From Opitutaceae bacterium (GTDB taxonomy: Bacteria > Verrucomicrobiota > Verrucomicrobiia > Opitutales > Opitutaceae), in assembly GCA_028688225.1 (NCBI GenBank), contig JAQTYQ010000002.1:124001-188000 (forward strand): 64,000 nucleotides of DNA, read 5' to 3'. The notes beneath the pieces were generated by a model that was not told where the DNA came from, searched no databases, and saw nothing but the letters and a program-made list of their open reading frames with translations. Positions 9,494-19,137 of the stretch are shown piece after piece. The translations under genes were made by a program, and so were the position numbers. How positions within the stretch are numbered: the stretch's first letter is position 1; each line of letters begins with the position of its first letter.

Positions 9494-10341
9494 AACCGCA
9501 GCCCGCGGTCCTCCGGCACGATGCGGCGGAGCGTGTACACCTCCGACCCGGCCAGGGTTTTCGCATGCCGGTCGAGCGTGGTCCACGGATCCCACTGGGC
9601 CGCCAGCAGCCGGCCGCTGATGCCGTCGGAGGCGGGCGACAGCAGCCACGCCACGAGCCCGATGGCCTTTTCGAGCGAACCGCCGCCCGTTTCCTTTTGT
9701 TTGCGGGCAGCCTCGTATTCGGCCTGGCCGGCCACGCCCGGCCCCAGGCGGAGCACCTCGTCGGTGAGACGGGTGTTGATGGCTCCGGGGGCGATGGCGT
9801 TGATGTCGAGCGGCTGGCTGCGCAGCTCCTCGGCCACGGTCTCGACCAGCCGGACCACCCCGGTCTTGGCCACGCCGTACGCGGAGAAATTGGGCCGCGG
9901 CTTGGTGGCGCCGCCGCCCGAGAAGCACACGATCTTGGCGCGGCGCGGGGCGTGGCGCAGAAGTTCATGGAAGGCGCGGATGGCGTAGTAGGTGCCGTCG
10001 AGGTTCGAGCGCACGGTTGCGCTCCATTGTTGCGGATCCACGGCGACGGCGGGGCCGACCGCGCCCTGCAATCCCGCGCAGGTGATGAGGCCGTCGGCAT
10101 GCGGCCAGGCCGCGTGAACCTCGCGCGCGGCGCGGGCGACCTGATCCCAGTCGGAGACGTCGCAGCGGATGGCCCGGAAGGCGGCGGGATATTGCGCCGC
10201 CAGGCCGGCCTGGCCGGAACGGGCGAAACCCCACACGTGATGACCTTGCGCGAGCAGGTGCCCCGCCAGCGCGTGCCCGATGCCCGAACTGGTGCCGGTG
10301 ATGACGAGGTGCATGCGGGAGGACGGGGGAGGCCGGCTCAT
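9490..10341 (-). CDS. Short-chain dehydrogenase/reductase (classical SDR)
   Basis: This 283-residue enzyme has the NAD(P) motif TGTSSGIG at residues 15-22 and the catalytic SAYGVAK with Tyr and Lys spaced by three, plus an upstream Ser in CFSGGGA. The start at 10341 overlaps the stop of the upstream gene by four bases (ATGA), which supports it over the internal ATG at 10314 and indicates translational coupling. The stop codon TAG is contributed by the end of a type B repeat. Probably a cytoplasmic ketoreductase acting on a sugar or lipid intermediate of the locus; substrate unknown. Confidence 0.9.
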   Translation of the reverse strand: MSRPPPSSRMHLVITGTSSGIGHALAGHLLAQGHHVWGFARSGQAGLAAQYPAAFRAIRCDVSDWDQVARAAREVHAAWPHADGLITCAGLQGAVGPAVAVDPQQWSATVRSNLDGTYYAIRAFHELLRHAPRRAKIVCFSGGGATKPRPNFSAYGVAKTGVVRLVETVAEELRSQPLDINAIAPGAINTRLTDEVLRLGPGVAGQAEYEAARKQKETGGGSLEKAIGLVAWLLSPASDGISGRLLAAQWDPWTTLDRHAKTLAGSEVYTLRRIVPEDRGLRF

Positions 10342-10850
10342 TTTCGTTCCCGCTCGACAGCGTAGTCCGGCAGGATCGCCGGCGCCTCGCCGTGCTGCTC
10401 GGGCCGGTGGTCCATGATCCAGAAGGCATCGAGCCGTGGGTAGCGGGGCTCGGGTTCGCGGAGAAGCCGGATCTCGAAGGAGACCTGTGTGCCTCGCCGG
10501 CTGGCGTCGCGCCGCACCGAGACGATCCGGAAACGGTCGCCGGTGCGCACGAGATCGATGATGCGCACCCCGGCCAGGTCGGCGCCGACGTATCTGGGCG
10601 ACACCTCGGCGGGCAGTTCCGGCACGCTCATGGGTGCGCTGGGAAAATTGGCGCCAACCAAGGGCCAGGACGTGTCATGTCGCTTGAATTTGAAGAGGTA
10701 GCAGTCGTGCTCAAAAATATACTCCCGGCCGGGCAGTTGGGTATACAGCGCCAGGCCGTTGACGTAGGTGGTCTTCGTCGCGTTGAGCTGCCAGGTGACA
10801 AAACCGGCCAGCAACCCGGCGATGGCGAGGGCCAGAATCCATTTCGTCAT
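10338..10850 (-). CDS. Membrane-anchored protein of unknown function
   Basis: This 170-residue protein starts with MTKWILALAIAGLLAGFV, one hydrophobic helix after a short basic start, followed by an about 145-residue soluble region rich in aromatic and charged residues, so it is probably anchored with the bulk outside the cytoplasm. I recognise no family. It is coupled to the SDR downstream by an ATGA overlap. Charge pattern and codon use look like the neighbours. The role is unknown; association with sugar-modifying genes is the only clue. Confidence 0.75.
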   Translation of the reverse strand: MTKWILALAIAGLLAGFVTWQLNATKTTYVNGLALYTQLPGREYIFEHDCYLFKFKRHDTSWPLVGANFPSAPMSVPELPAEVSPRYVGADLAGVRIIDLVRTGDRFRIVSVRRDASRRGTQVSFEIRLLREPEPRYPRLDAFWIMDHRPEQHGEAPAILPDYAVERERK

Positions 10851-11174
10851 GCGCCCAGAAAGACAAAGCGGACGCGCTTTGGCGACGGTTTTGTTGGCAT
10901 CAGGCAGGTGACGTACGTTCTTCTACAACCAGTTTGGAACCACTGATTCACACTGATCTCCTCTAGCATCTATTCCAAAACCTGAAACAGATATGAATCA
11001 TCAGGCATTGGTAGGGGCGCGATCTTGTCGCGCCCTCCGGGAGGGACGCAGCCCCTCGACAGGCTCGGGGCCCTGAGCGAAGTCGAACGGGCAAGCCTGC
11101 GCCCCTACGATTCGTTCGCCGGTTTTGGGATAATTTCTAGTCCAATCAGTGCCTCTGTGGTTCAACGACGGTCT
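10851..11174. other. 324-bp gene-free gap holding a repeat element
   Basis: No gene is apparent. The gap contains the 11011-11108 element with gtaggggcgc / gcgcccctac ends. I see no convincing promoter or terminator. Confidence 0.6.
11011..11108. repeat. Interspersed repeat with inverted gtaggggcgc ends
   Basis: The 98-bp element is bounded by gtaggggcgc and gcgcccctac. Its right 62 bases (11048-11109) recur, apparently exactly, at 30344-30405, including the internal cctcgacaggctcggggccc block. It has no coding potential. Confidence 0.75.
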
Positions 11175-14126
11175 TTACAGCGGTTTAAGTTTTTTCGTAG
11201 CCGTCTTGGTATCGGGTAGCGCAGGCATCTTGCCTGCTCCCTCGACTGATGCAGACTGGAAGCCTGCGCTACTTTTACGGCCATACTTCAATTTAACCCG
11301 CTCTAGAAAGATAGTGACAGTCCCCGCCACCAGGCCAGCCATGCCGGCGAGCGAGATCCAAAAAAGTGCGGCGAGCCCCGTGGGCGGCCGATACTTTAGC
11401 TCGACTTGGGAATTGCCGGCGGGCACGGCGATGCCGACCAGGCCGTCGGGGGTCTTGCGCAGCGTCGCGGGTTTGCCGTTCACCGTTGCGGCATAACCGG
11501 TCTGAAACATGCGGGGCGTCTCCAGCCAGGCCGGAGCGGGACTGCGGACCCGGGCCCGGTAGGGAACCCAGCTCTCCACCTGCACCGGTAATGCCGCCGG
11601 ATTGTAGGCGATCATCCGGAGGTGGGCAAACGGCACCAGTTCCGGGGGTGTGCCTGCCTCCGGGGCCTGGAGAAAGCGCACGGTCACTTTTTCCGCGGTC
11701 GGCGTGGACGTCCAGAGTGACAGCCAGTTCGCATGCTCGCCGCCGGCGCCAAAGGCTTTCAGGCCGCCGTAGGCCGGCAGGGCGTATTCGCGGAAAAACG
11801 AGCGGCCGGTGAGCTGGAAGACTCCGATGGTTTTTTCCGGTTTGAGGAACTCACAGGTGAGCAGGTAGCGCCGGTTGGGTTCGAGCGTGAGCGGGGCCGA
11901 TAGCCTGAGTTCAGTGGCGTCCGGCTGGGGATACCCATCGAAATGGCCGGCGGGGACCTCTTGGCCGGTGGCGAGCGCGGCGGCGGGATTGGTTGCAATC
12001 GGCGCCAGCGTGTCCCGCGCCAGCAGCCGTTCCTCCATCGCCGGATCCGCATTGCCGTGGGTGAACGTCCCGGGCGGCTGCGGGAAGATGAGATAGGAAT
12101 AGCTGGTCAGGAGTATGTTTTCCGGCCGCAGCATGTCGACGGCGGTTTCCGGAGGCCGGCGGCCATCGCGGGAACCTTTGGCGAACTTGGCCGCTTCGAC
12201 CAGGCTCCACGCGCAGGCGAGCGTCAGGAGCACCGCCAGCCAGCGCTGCCGCCGCGGATGATCCAGCACGCCTCCGGCCATGACCGCTGCCGCGCCGAAG
12301 ATCACCGTGCCCGCGAGCACCAGGTACAGGCGATTCATCGCCCAGTTGCCGGTGATGTTGCGCACCAGGGCCGGCACGGCGTTCCAGAGCTTGAGGTCCA
12401 GCCCCGGGATGGGCGTCAGCAATAGGGCCACCAGCACGGAGGCGCCGAGCAGAATCCAGGCGGCGGGCTGGCGCACGCGCCACAGGTGCCAGAGGCTGAA
12501 CAACAGCAGACCCCAGAGGGCATAGCCGAGTTGAAAATCGCCCAATACCCGGCCATCGGAACTGAGAGGCAACAACACTGCGGGAAAGACTTGCCGCAGG
12601 AAGGAGACCATATTGAAAGCGGTCGCCACCTGAAAGGCATCGGCCTTTACGGAAGCCTCCGGCGGGAAAAGCAGCACCGAGCCGATCGGATAGGCCGCCA
12701 CCGCGGCAAAAACCGCGGCCCCGGCGACGACGTGCAGCCAGGCTCGGCCGCGTGGACGCTGGATCAGCAACCGGATGATCTGGGCGATCCCGGCCAGCAG
12801 GGTGGTCCAGAGCGCGATGGGCGCATGACCCCACCAGCAGAGTCCCAGAGCCGTGCCCAGCAAGATCATCGGCCAGCGCGCCCCGTCATCGCGAAACGAG
12901 CGCACGGTGGCCAGCCACACCAGCGGCACCCAGGGCAGCGTGGTCCACGACATGTAAAGATCGTTGTTGTAGGCGATGCCCAGCACGCCCGGGCAGGCCA
13001 GATAGAACACCGCCAAACCGGCCGCGAACCAGCGGTGCCGGGGCAACAGGGTCCGGAGACTGAAATAAGCGGAAAAGATGGCGCCCAAGCCGATGGCTGT
13101 AATCAGCAAATTCTGCAGGGCGAACACGCCAAGCGTGCGCAGAGTGAGCGCGTCCAGAAGGGCACCCAGGTAATGGAAGGCGGGCGCAACCCGCAGCGGG
13201 TAGATCGCGCCGTTGAATTGATAGATGCTCTGGCCGAGCCAGACGGGAAACACCCCGGCGCGCGTCTGCGCCACCATGTCGGCCAGCATCGTGCCGTACC
13301 AGCGCGCGTCGGGCGCACCGTGGAGCGTGAATTCCGCAAAACCCTGCAGGAGAAAAAATCCGGCGAGGGCCAGGAGGAGCCAGCGCAAGTTTTCCGCCAC
13401 GGCGCCGGGGAGACGCGCCGTCCCGCGCACGGCGATGCGGTAAACTGCCAGGGTCGCCGCGATCCAGAGGAAGACCGTGAGGTGCGCCCGGGGAATCGTC
13501 CCGTGCAGGGCGAGCCCGGCTGACCAGAGCGCAGCCAACAGGGCAAGTGATCCGGCGAGGCGCACGACGTCATGCGGGCCCGGCCGGTACCAGCCGGCCA
13601 TCCTTCTTCCGGCCAGCCATAACAGGATCAGCGTCCATGGCAGCCAGGGGTGCGGCCAGAAAGCCGGATACAAGCTGTGCGCGAGGTAAAAACCGATGCC
13701 CAGCACCATGGCCTCGCCGAGCAGCAGATCGTCGTGGGCCTGCTGCCGGCGCATCGCCCAGTCGCGCGAATGGGCGCGATCCAGCACAGGCACAACCGCC
13801 CGCTGGGCCAGGGCCGCGCCAATCCAAAATGGCGCAAAGGCGAGGGAAGCCCAAGGCCGGCCGAAGCCAAGATGGAAGAGGACTCCAGCTCCAACCGTGA
13901 CGCCCAGCAAAGCCGGCAGCTGGGCCCGAAAGTGCCGCCAGGCGCCGCTCTCAGCCGGAGTCTCCCGCAGCAGAAGGAACAGACCCAGCGCCAGCACCAC
14001 CAGCTCCGCCATGCCCGGGACCCGGGCGGCCGGCAGCGCCCGGCCGGTGAGTTCCAGCGCCCCGGCCAGAAGCACTAGGTCGATCAGGCCGGCAAAACGT
14101 TGCTGGAGCCAATGGCGAATATTCAC
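11175..14126 (-). CDS. YfhO-like large membrane protein with a repeat-encoded C-terminal tail
   Basis: This 983-residue protein has about a dozen or more membrane segments, then a periplasmic region ending in the YfhO-type signature GYAATVNGKPATL ... VPAGNSQVELKYRP and a last membrane helix. YfhO-like proteins belong to the GT-C superfamily and are implicated in adding sugars to extracytoplasmic polymers. Its N-terminus resembles the PTPS-related membrane domain (SIYQFNGAIYPLRVAPAFHYL), shared with three paralogues at 14224, 19936 and 24026. The final about 41 residues (SAGFQSASVEGAGKMPALP region) are encoded inside a MITE-like repeat (11179-11302), so the original stop was probably displaced by that element. 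It lacks the beta-repeat domains of its neighbour. Confidence 0.85.
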   Translation of the reverse strand: MNIRHWLQQRFAGLIDLVLLAGALELTGRALPAARVPGMAELVVLALGLFLLLRETPAESGAWRHFRAQLPALLGVTVGAGVLFHLGFGRPWASLAFAPFWIGAALAQRAVVPVLDRAHSRDWAMRRQQAHDDLLLGEAMVLGIGFYLAHSLYPAFWPHPWLPWTLILLWLAGRRMAGWYRPGPHDVVRLAGSLALLAALWSAGLALHGTIPRAHLTVFLWIAATLAVYRIAVRGTARLPGAVAENLRWLLLALAGFFLLQGFAEFTLHGAPDARWYGTMLADMVAQTRAGVFPVWLGQSIYQFNGAIYPLRVAPAFHYLGALLDALTLRTLGVFALQNLLITAIGLGAIFSAYFSLRTLLPRHRWFAAGLAVFYLACPGVLGIAYNNDLYMSWTTLPWVPLVWLATVRSFRDDGARWPMILLGTALGLCWWGHAPIALWTTLLAGIAQIIRLLIQRPRGRAWLHVVAGAAVFAAVAAYPIGSVLLFPPEASVKADAFQVATAFNMVSFLRQVFPAVLLPLSSDGRVLGDFQLGYALWGLLLFSLWHLWRVRQPAAWILLGASVLVALLLTPIPGLDLKLWNAVPALVRNITGNWAMNRLYLVLAGTVIFGAAAVMAGGVLDHPRRQRWLAVLLTLACAWSLVEAAKFAKGSRDGRRPPETAVDMLRPENILLTSYSYLIFPQPPGTFTHGNADPAMEERLLARDTLAPIATNPAAALATGQEVPAGHFDGYPQPDATELRLSAPLTLEPNRRYLLTCEFLKPEKTIGVFQLTGRSFFREYALPAYGGLKAFGAGGEHANWLSLWTSTPTAEKVTVRFLQAPEAGTPPELVPFAHLRMIAYNPAALPVQVESWVPYRARVRSPAPAWLETPRMFQTGYAATVNGKPATLRKTPDGLVGIAVPAGNSQVELKYRPPTGLAALFWISLAGMAGLVAGTVTIFLERVKLKYGRKSSAGFQSASVEGAGKMPALPDTKTATKKLKPL
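11179..11302. mobile_element. MITE-like repeat, type A copy 1, inside a gene 3' end
   Basis: This 124-bp element starts agcggtttaagtt and ends with a related inverted end (tttaacccgct). It closely matches 23891-24013, including gtatcgggtagcgcaggc and the cttttacggccatac block. It lies within the 3' end of the 983-residue membrane protein gene, whose TAA stop is one base outside the left end. Confidence 0.85.
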
Positions 14127-14223
14127 AAGAGGAGGGCGAATGACGTTGGGTGGCTTTGGACCCCATGGACGGGCGATTTCTCCATGGGTTAATCACCAGG
14201 TCTTGGGTTGAAGTGGGGTTTAT

Positions 14224-17200
14224 TCATGGGACAGACCCACGGCGTTCCTCGGAATAGATGATGCCGCTGAACTCCGGCCCGCAGGTGGAGCCGCCGATGC
14301 GGTTGTGCCCGACAGTGATGCCCGCTGTGTCAGCGGGATAGCACGGTAAATCGGCTTGAAATACGATCCGGCCGTTGAGCCTGATGGTGCGGTGCAGTTG
14401 GCAGCGCTGGCGTGTTTCCGTCGAAAGCCCGTTCCACCCGTCCGCGTCGAGTGTGGCCGGATAAAGCGAGCCCATGCTGATCTCCAGTTCTTGCGGCGAA
14501 TCGTAATCGATGGGGATCGGCTCGCTGACGGCTCCGCCCACCGCCCAGTGGTCGAAGCCGAAACGCACATGCCGGGCGTCGGCGTAGATGACATACGCGA
14601 AATCGCCCGCGCCGGGACGTCCGGTGACCACGAGCGGTTCCTGCTGGCCGGTTTTATCTTGGGGGAAAAAGACCGTGAGGCGGATCGGCCCGAACGTTTG
14701 TGCCGGTCGCGAATCGAACGCAGCAGCCGGGGGCACGACCGCCAGGGTCGGCCCGGTGAAGCGGGCTTCGATTCCCGGCAGACCCGAGGCATTGAACCCG
14801 GCGGTGATTTCGAACGGTTGATCCAAGATCGCGGGCAGCTTCAGGTCGAAGAGGTGCCGGCCTCTGAACTCCAGATCTGCCGCCAGCGCCGGGCTGCCCG
14901 CAGTCTGACGGCTAATGCCGACGGTCAGCACCTCCTCCCGTCCGGCCGCAAAAGGCAAAACCGGCGATTCGGTTTTGGTGCCGTCGGTTGCCACAAAACC
15001 GAATCGCAACCGGTCCCGGCTGAGATAGCTGACATAATACAGGCCGTCCCGGCCGGCCGGTCCCAGCGATAGCAGCGGCTCGCTCAACCCTTCCCGGTCA
15101 GCCGGAAAGCACAGCTTCAGGTTCACGGACTGGGGCGGGAAAAGCACCAGCGCCGGGGCCGGCGGCAGGCGCCCGACTTTCAGGATGGTGCCGCTGAACC
15201 GGGCATCGGTGTTGGAGCCGCCGATGCGCGTTTCGCCTATGGTCACTTCAGTAATTCTGGATTCGAAGGCCGGACGCGGCACGAGGAGTGCCGTCCGGCC
15301 GTTGAGTTCAACGCGCAACTCTCCGCGCCGCCGGGCCAGCGTCAGGGGACTGAGGGCCCGCACGCGGGGATGATCGAGCGGGTAAAGCGCCGACGAACTG
15401 ACCACGATCTCCTGCTCCTGCCAGTAATCCACCGGCAGGGGGTCCGATTCATAGAGCTTGCCCCAGATTTCGGCACCCACCCGCACGTGCTGCTCGTCGT
15501 GATATTCGAGGAACACGATGGTGCCCGCTCCCGTCCGGCCGGTGGCCAGCACAGGCTGCCGCCGGCCGGGCTGGTCGCGAGGCAGCAGGAGCGTGATGCG
15601 CACCGGACCGATAGCCTGGAGGTACGCGGACCGGAAATGCCAGACGGAGGCGCCGGCGGCGATGACCGCCGCCGTGCCGAGCAACCACCATCGGTGCCGC
15701 TTGAGCCAGACCAGGAGTGGTGTCCATGCGCGGATGAGCGGGCGCAGATTTTCTGCGCAGCTAAAACCGGTGGCGTGTCCCGCCGCCCAGATGAAAAAGC
15801 CCAGCCAGGCGATGGCGTTGAGCCAGAACGTAACTCTGACCGCCGGCGTACCCGCATAGCTCAGCTCGACCTCACTCTTTCCCCTGGGTACGGGCAGCAT
15901 CACCTGCCCGGCGGGCGAGCGGATCGGGCGGACCGGACGGCCGTTGACGGTGGCGCGGTAGCCCGGGAGGTAGCGCCGGCACGTTTCGACATAGCAGCCG
16001 TCCTCGTCGGTTTCGACCGTGCAACGCAGCGGCAGCAGTGACTCCACACGGACCGGCAGACGGGCGGTATCGACGGCCTGCAGGATAAAACCGGCGGGCT
16101 CGACCGAAGCGCCGGAAGACGGAGCCCAATCGGGAACATGGAGCTCAAGGGTCACTTTTTCCGGCTGCTCCAGCGCAGTCCAGAGCGGAAACGTGTACCG
16201 ATGAGACGGGGCTGCACCGGTGCCCGAAGGCTCATCCGCATCGGGCAGGCTGTACAACCGGGCCAGCGCGGTGCCGCCCAGGATGAGCACGACTTGGCGG
16301 GGCGGCGTACGAAACGCGAGCGACAGCAGGTACTGCCGGTGTGGTTCCAGCGTGAATTGCGCCGTGGCCACGCCCGCTGGGGAGGCCGGCAGTTCGCCCT
16401 GGGCGACGACCGACGCCTCCATGAGGGCGCCTTGCATCGGCGCAGCGATGATTTCCTTGCCGTGCTTTTGTAGGGCGAATTCGAACCGGGGATCGATCAC
16501 GCTGCGCCGGTACGAAGGCGGCACACCGAGGAAGGCATAGGAGGCGATGGTTAGGTCGATGTTAGAAGCCAGATGGCTGCGCGTCGTGGCCTCCTTTTCC
16601 CACCGCGTGGCGAATCCCCGTACGATGAACGGCCGGGCCTGCCAGAACAACGCGGCGACGCCGAGCGCGACGAGAAAAATCATCCCGCTGCGGGCGGGCT
16701 TGGTGCGCGGCAGCCTGCACGGTGTCACGAGTGCGGCGCCGAAAATGACCAGGGCCGTGGCCACGAGATAGAGGCGCTGCATCGGCCAGATGTTGGTCAG
16801 GGTGTGGACGGCGGAGGGCAGGTGCAGCCAGAGCCAGCCGGTCACTCCGGGAATGGGCAGCGTGAGGCAGAGCAGAAAGAGCGTGCAGACCAGGAGGCCG
16901 GCGTCGACCGGCCTCGGTCGGCGCCGGCCTCCTGGTCTAAAGGCAGACCGCCCGAGCCCGACGACCGTCGCCACCAACAGCAGCCATTGGAGGGCGCCGA
17001 ATTGCAGATCGCTCAGACGGTCCGCCCGGCTGCTGACGGGGAGCAGGCAGCCGGGAAACACCTCGCGCACGTTGCGCAGCAGCACCGTCACAAAGCTGTC
17101 CCGCAGCCCGGCATTGCCGGCAAAGTAGCCGAGGTCGGAGGAGAGAGCGGCCACCGAAACGAAGACGAATCCGGACAAAAACGCCGCGATGACGAACGCG

Positions 17201-17958
17201 TTGGCCAACCCCGCTAGCTCCCGCCATGAGGGCTGTCGCAGAAAAATGAGGCCGCGCACCAACAGCGTGGCGCCGGTCAACCACAGGGCCACGGGCGGAT
17301 GGGCCAGCCATGCGGCCGCCAGCGCGGCGGCCATCAGCATGTCATTGCGCAGAGTGGTCTGGCGGCATTGACGCAGGCAGGCGCCAAGGGCGAGCGGCAC
17401 AAAAGGGGCCGCATGCACCGTCATGTAGAGATCCTGCCCGTAAGCCGCGCCCAGCAGGCTGGGGCATAATCCATAGGCTGACGCCAGCGCGACGGCGGCC
17501 GGACGGGGACAATCCAGCCCCCAGCGCAGACCGGCATAGGCGGCGAAGATCGCGCCGATCAGACTGAGGGCCAGCGAGAGGTTTTGCAGCTCCCAGAAAC
17601 TCAGGTGGCGGAAGGTGGCCAGATCCAGCGCTCCCGCCAGATAGAACAGGTAGGGGGCGTTGCGCAGGGGGTGGATCCGGCCGTTGAACGCAAATTCCGT
17701 CTGCCCTGCCAGCACCGGGATCTCCCCGGCGCGCAGCTGCGTCACCGCATCGGCCACCGCCAGGCTGTAGTTGTAGGCCTCGCCGGTCCCGATTGCCCGG
17801 TCGGTCAAAAACGGGGCGGCCGCCGTCAGCCCGACGGCAAACAGCGCTGCGACCCGCAGCCCCGTCCAGCCCCAGTGCTCTTCCGTCCGTCGGCGCCAGC
17901 GCATGACGGCAAAGGCGCCCAGCGGAACGAGTGCGACGATGGCGAACATGAACGGCAT
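14224..17958 (-). CDS. YfhO-like giant membrane protein with three C-terminal repeat domains
   Basis: With 1244 residues this is the largest member of the set. The N-terminal about 480 residues are polytopic and include AYNYSLAVADAVTQLRAGE and FAFNGRIHPLRNAPYLFYL (PTPS-related/YfhO-like). The region ending PGYRATVNGRPV ... VPRGKSEVELSYAG is the YfhO-type tail. Two further membrane helices follow, then three copies of the repeat domain starting near residues 784, 944 and 1091; the middle one has lost the DHW and GSLYP cores. It thus joins a YfhO-type module to the repeat module seen on unrelated GT-C-like proteins at 1614 and 4742. The gene at 18051 lies upstream in the same direction. Likely a periplasmic-facing glycosyl transfer protein. 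Confidence 0.85.
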   Translation of the reverse strand: MPFMFAIVALVPLGAFAVMRWRRRTEEHWGWTGLRVAALFAVGLTAAAPFLTDRAIGTGEAYNYSLAVADAVTQLRAGEIPVLAGQTEFAFNGRIHPLRNAPYLFYLAGALDLATFRHLSFWELQNLSLALSLIGAIFAAYAGLRWGLDCPRPAAVALASAYGLCPSLLGAAYGQDLYMTVHAAPFVPLALGACLRQCRQTTLRNDMLMAAALAAAWLAHPPVALWLTGATLLVRGLIFLRQPSWRELAGLANAFVIAAFLSGFVFVSVAALSSDLGYFAGNAGLRDSFVTVLLRNVREVFPGCLLPVSSRADRLSDLQFGALQWLLLVATVVGLGRSAFRPGGRRRPRPVDAGLLVCTLFLLCLTLPIPGVTGWLWLHLPSAVHTLTNIWPMQRLYLVATALVIFGAALVTPCRLPRTKPARSGMIFLVALGVAALFWQARPFIVRGFATRWEKEATTRSHLASNIDLTIASYAFLGVPPSYRRSVIDPRFEFALQKHGKEIIAAPMQGALMEASVVAQGELPASPAGVATAQFTLEPHRQYLLSLAFRTPPRQVVLILGGTALARLYSLPDADEPSGTGAAPSHRYTFPLWTALEQPEKVTLELHVPDWAPSSGASVEPAGFILQAVDTARLPVRVESLLPLRCTVETDEDGCYVETCRRYLPGYRATVNGRPVRPIRSPAGQVMLPVPRGKSEVELSYAGTPAVRVTFWLNAIAWLGFFIWAAGHATGFSCAENLRPLIRAWTPLLVWLKRHRWWLLGTAAVIAAGASVWHFRSAYLQAIGPVRITLLLPRDQPGRRQPVLATGRTGAGTIVFLEYHDEQHVRVGAEIWGKLYESDPLPVDYWQEQEIVVSSSALYPLDHPRVRALSPLTLARRRGELRVELNGRTALLVPRPAFESRITEVTIGETRIGGSNTDARFSGTILKVGRLPPAPALVLFPPQSVNLKLCFPADREGLSEPLLSLGPAGRDGLYYVSYLSRDRLRFGFVATDGTKTESPVLPFAAGREEVLTVGISRQTAGSPALAADLEFRGRHLFDLKLPAILDQPFEITAGFNASGLPGIEARFTGPTLAVVPPAAAFDSRPAQTFGPIRLTVFFPQDKTGQQEPLVVTGRPGAGDFAYVIYADARHVRFGFDHWAVGGAVSEPIPIDYDSPQELEISMGSLYPATLDADGWNGLSTETRQRCQLHRTIRLNGRIVFQADLPCYPADTAGITVGHNRIGGSTCGPEFSGIIYSEERRGSVP

Positions 17959-18050
17959 GCGTGAAAGGATCGCCGACCGGCCGGTGGGTGCGTCACGAAA
18001 GGCCGGCCGTGGTCATGGATTCGCCTGGCGTTTCCGACCGGGGTGGGCGG

Positions 18051-19025
18051 CTAACCGCGATGGTCGTAGACCCAGCGGTTGGCCTCGAGCCAGCGCAACG
18101 TGCGCACGATGCCCTGCTCGATGGTGAGTTTCGGCTTCCAGCCGGCGGCCTGGATTTTCCGGGTGTCGAGAAAGATGAAGGGATTGTCGCCGATCCAGCC
18201 GCGGTCGCCGCCGGTGTAGCGCAACTCGGGCTGGAGTCCGAGGGCGCCGCAGATGAAGCGGATACTGTCGTTCACCTGCACGTATTCCGGCGTGCCGAGG
18301 TTGTAGATCTGGATGTGGTGTTTAGCTTGGGCGGCGGTGGCCAGGCGGACGACGTGCAGCATGGAGTCGATGCAGTCCTGCACATAGAGGTAGCTCTTGC
18401 GTTGCGAGCCGTCGCCGAGCACGCGCAGCCATGCCGGGTGTTCCGTGAGCTGCTGGTAGAAATCAAACACGTGGCCGTGGGTGTAGCGTTCGCCGAGGAT
18501 GGAGACAAAACGGAAGATGTAGCCCTCGAAGCCGAAGCCCTCGCCATAGGCGCTGATCAGACTCTCGCCGGCCACCTTGGAGGCGCCATACAGGGAGGTC
18601 TGGATGGGAAACGGCGCATCCTCGGGCGTGGGGATGACGCTGGTTTCGCCGTAGGTGGAACCGGTCGAGGAAAAGGCGAGGCGCCGGATGCCGTTGGCGC
18701 GCATGGCCTCCAGCACATTGAAGGTGGCAAGGGTGTTTTGCTCGACATCCTTGCGGGGTTGTTCGGTGCCGAAGCGCACGTCGGCGTTGGCGGCGAGATG
18801 GAAGACAAAGTCGCAGCCATGCATCGCGGCGGTCAGCGCGGGCAGGTCGAGGTTGTCGCCGCGCACCAGGTTGAAACCGGGCTGCTGCCGGGCGCCGGCC
18901 AGGAACCGCTCCTGGCCGGTGGAAAAATTATCCCAGCCCACGACGGCGAGCCCGTCCGCGAGCAGGCGGTCAACCAGGGTGGAGCCGATGAAGCCGGCGG
19001 CGCCGGTTACGAAGACCCGTTGCAT
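18051..19025 (-). CDS. NAD-dependent epimerase/dehydratase (extended SDR)
   Basis: This 324-residue enzyme begins MQRVFVTGAAGFIG with the GxxGxxG NAD motif, has SSTGSTYG for the catalytic Ser/Thr and YGASK for the Tyr/Lys pair, the order found in UDP-glucose 4-epimerase and related nucleotide-sugar enzymes. HLAANADVRFGTEQP and the TGGDRGWIGD C-terminal segment also fit this group. It probably epimerises or dehydrates a UDP- or GDP-sugar in the cytoplasm. A purine-rich GTGAAA-type tract lies immediately upstream of the ATG (19034-19065). Exact substrate not predictable. Confidence 0.93.
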   Translation of the reverse strand: MQRVFVTGAAGFIGSTLVDRLLADGLAVVGWDNFSTGQERFLAGARQQPGFNLVRGDNLDLPALTAAMHGCDFVFHLAANADVRFGTEQPRKDVEQNTLATFNVLEAMRANGIRRLAFSSTGSTYGETSVIPTPEDAPFPIQTSLYGASKVAGESLISAYGEGFGFEGYIFRFVSILGERYTHGHVFDFYQQLTEHPAWLRVLGDGSQRKSYLYVQDCIDSMLHVVRLATAAQAKHHIQIYNLGTPEYVQVNDSIRFICGALGLQPELRYTGGDRGWIGDNPFIFLDTRKIQAAGWKPKLTIEQGIVRTLRWLEANRWVYDHRG

Positions 19026-19033
19026 GCTGAATG

Positions 19034-19065
19034 TAAGGGTGAAAGTAAAAGTGAGAGTGAGAGTG
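19034..19065. repeat. GTGAAA/GTGAGA hexamer tract
   Basis: A run of gtgaaa/gtgaga-type hexamers sits within 10 bases of the start codon of the minus-strand epimerase. On the coding strand it is pyrimidine-rich, so it is not a Shine-Dalgarno sequence for that gene. Confidence 0.75.
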
Positions 19066-19137
19066 CCCGCCGGCGCAAGCGCGAGGAAAGTGCGGCTGGT
19101 GCGCTTCCCTCATCCGCCGGGCCGCGCCCGTTCACGC

